Source of the DNA: Gnetum montanum
Lineage: Eukaryota > Streptophyta > Gnetopsida > Gnetales > Gnetaceae
NCBI GenBank assembly: GCA_015680685.1
Contig: MNCI01004505.1
Span: forward strand, 252,913 to 297,278
Length of the DNA stretch: 44,366 bases
Reading direction: 5' to 3'
In this document: piece after piece, positions 43,474-44,366 of the stretch
Position numbering within the stretch: the stretch's first letter is position 1
Layout: each line of letters opens with the position of its first letter
Program-made: the position numbers and the translations under genes
The notes under the pieces: model-generated
What the model was told of the DNA's origin: nothing
What the model saw: only the letters and a program-made list of their open reading frames with translations
Databases searched by the model: none

Positions 43474-43824
43474 TAGTCATGCATGAGGTCCAAGATGTGT
43501 ACGGTTGATCAAGGAATCGGTTGCTCGTCGCACTTAGGCCAAATTAGATCTCCTTACCCTTTTCCTCCTAGCTTAGCTTAGTTAGTATTATTTTCCACTA
43601 CCTTTAGGAGTAGCGTTAGAATTAGGAAACACATCATACACTTCATCTAGACTAAACCATAAGTGACAAATATACAATACTAGTCCAGGTGGGAAGACAG
43701 CGAACTGAGGCCTAAGGATAACTATCTAGGTGCCACAACTAGTCTGTCTATGAAGTTCGACCGGATCACGTGTGCTACACTCGTTTCGTATGGTTGAGTG
43801 TAGGGGTACCTCACCACTCATCAT

Positions 43825-43842
43825 TGGTGCCATTGCTGGGGA
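43825..43842 (+). promoter_or_regulatory. Primer binding site of element D (tRNA-Asp-like)
   Basis: TGGTGCCATTGCTGGGGA. Against the tRNA-Asp-type site usual for Athila elements (TGGCGCCGTTGCCGGGGA, from memory), 15 of 18 bases match and all three differences are transitions. Confidence 0.75.
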
Positions 43843-43962
43843 TGGTGCTAGTTATCTAGATTAGTTATATCATACAAGGTCGCTGTAAAGAACTTAACGA
43901 TATATCTCTTAGAAAGAAGTAATTATAAAAAGTCACATAAATTCACACATAACTTCACAGCA

Positions 43963-44366
43963 ATGCCTCTCCTACAAGATAATAATAACGCCACACTTAG
44001 TGAGGAAGTTCATTGGAGAACTAAGGAACTATATGACGATGAAGATTGGAGTATACAACCTGAAGTGGGAGTTTCTTATAAACATGAACAAAAACAACAT
44101 CATCGCAACACACAAAAGCCTAACTTACCCAATGACGATGAACCCCCACTGGCCACTATAAGCTTAACGCAAATACAAGAGGTTGTTCGAATCTCACATA
44201 GGCATCGTAAAGAGAGCCGACTACCCAGGCTTGATTTAAATAACTTTCCAAAATTTTCAGGAGGCTATGACTTAGATCCGCATCAACATTTACAAGCCTT
44301 CTACGATGCCTGCACATGGAACAACATTGACAATGGGTGGCAAAAACTTAAGCTCTTCCCCATGAC
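43963..44366 (+). CDS. Gag of element D, N-terminal part, runs off window
   Basis: Open from ATG 43963 to the window end (134 codons, no stop). It begins MPLLQDNNNATLSEEVHW and includes RLPRLDLNNFPKFSGGYDLDPHQHLQAFYDAC and WQKLKLFPM. The pattern F-P-K-F-x-G...DP...L..F...C...K-L-x-L-F-P is the entry to the Retrotrans_gag domain of Ty3/gypsy elements; with the tRNA-Asp-like primer site it fits the Athila group. The start follows the primer site by 120 bp. It is the only coding region in the window without visible damage, though only the first part is seen. Confidence 0.75.
   Translation, partial: MPLLQDNNNATLSEEVHWRTKELYDDEDWSIQPEVGVSYKHEQKQHHRNTQKPNLPNDDEPPLATISLTQIQEVVRISHRHRKESRLPRLDLNNFPKFSGGYDLDPHQHLQAFYDACTWNNIDNGWQKLKLFPM

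Larger units (their letters stand above)
42723..43823 (+). mobile_element. 5' LTR of Athila-like element D (left boundary unresolved)
   Basis: Ends CACTCATCA at 43823, one base before a tRNA-Asp-like primer site. It contains a GATATCGC palindromic word array (42928-43055), TATA box TATAAATA (43071-43078) and a 33-bp tandem repeat (43358-43473). The TG start lies somewhere between 42723 and about 42900 but I cannot fix it without the other LTR. Confidence 0.7.

Overview
This window is plant intergenic DNA made almost entirely of nested Ty3/gypsy LTR retrotransposons. I see no host gene, tRNA, rRNA or CRISPR array. A land-plant origin is inferred from the element types: Tat/Ogre-like gag-protease and RT-RNase H-integrase on the minus strand, an Athila-like element on the plus strand, primer sites resembling plant tRNA-Asn and tRNA-Asp, GT-AG introns, and decay dominated by C-to-T/G-to-A changes. 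The species cannot be named.

Layout. Positions 1-376 are the end of an Athila-like LTR (family D'). The oldest scaffold is minus-strand element C: 5' LTR 40563-42001, primer site near 40540, gag 40158-38092 continuing at 19311-18694 and 17159-16984, protease 3283-2652, 3' noncoding region 2412-982, and 3' LTR remnant 981-377. Three insertions split C. Element B (19312-38091, minus strand) has both LTRs, gag, protease, RT, RNase H and integrase. A plus-sense solo LTR of family B (B', 17160-18693) is flanked by the 5-bp duplication GATGC. Element A (minus strand) sits in the C protease; it keeps its primer site, gag, protease and the first ~80 codons of its RT region (5918-15736), with LTR copies at 3284-4470 and 15737-16983. 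The block 3284-5918 repeats 15737-18230, including pieces of C and the B' LTR. This is best explained by a tandem duplication followed by LTR-LTR recombination. At the right end a plus-strand Athila-like element D begins (LTR to 43823, primer site, gag from 43963) and runs off the window.

The most interesting content is a multi-exon gene on the strand opposite to the elements that carry it. It lies between protease and RT in both A (6876-11286) and B (27953-31448). It encodes a decayed FCP1-like HAD phosphatase domain, an unfamiliar central domain, a charged KDHK region and an acidic tail. Exon phases agree between the copies although the proteins are strongly diverged, so the family carried this antisense passenger long before these copies died. 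A second unexpected pattern is that each of the four LTR families has its own array of short self-complementary words just upstream of its TATA box. The same words recur in the B and C leaders and in front of the antisense gene of B.

Caution: eight single-N joins (2413, 2651, 16002, 18081, 24161, 28213, 28316, 36417) mark unmerged contig ends. Three are flanked by exact 40-50 bp direct duplications, one pair encloses a 237-bp inverted copy, and one hides about 200 missing bases. All coding regions here are broken except the partial gag of D.
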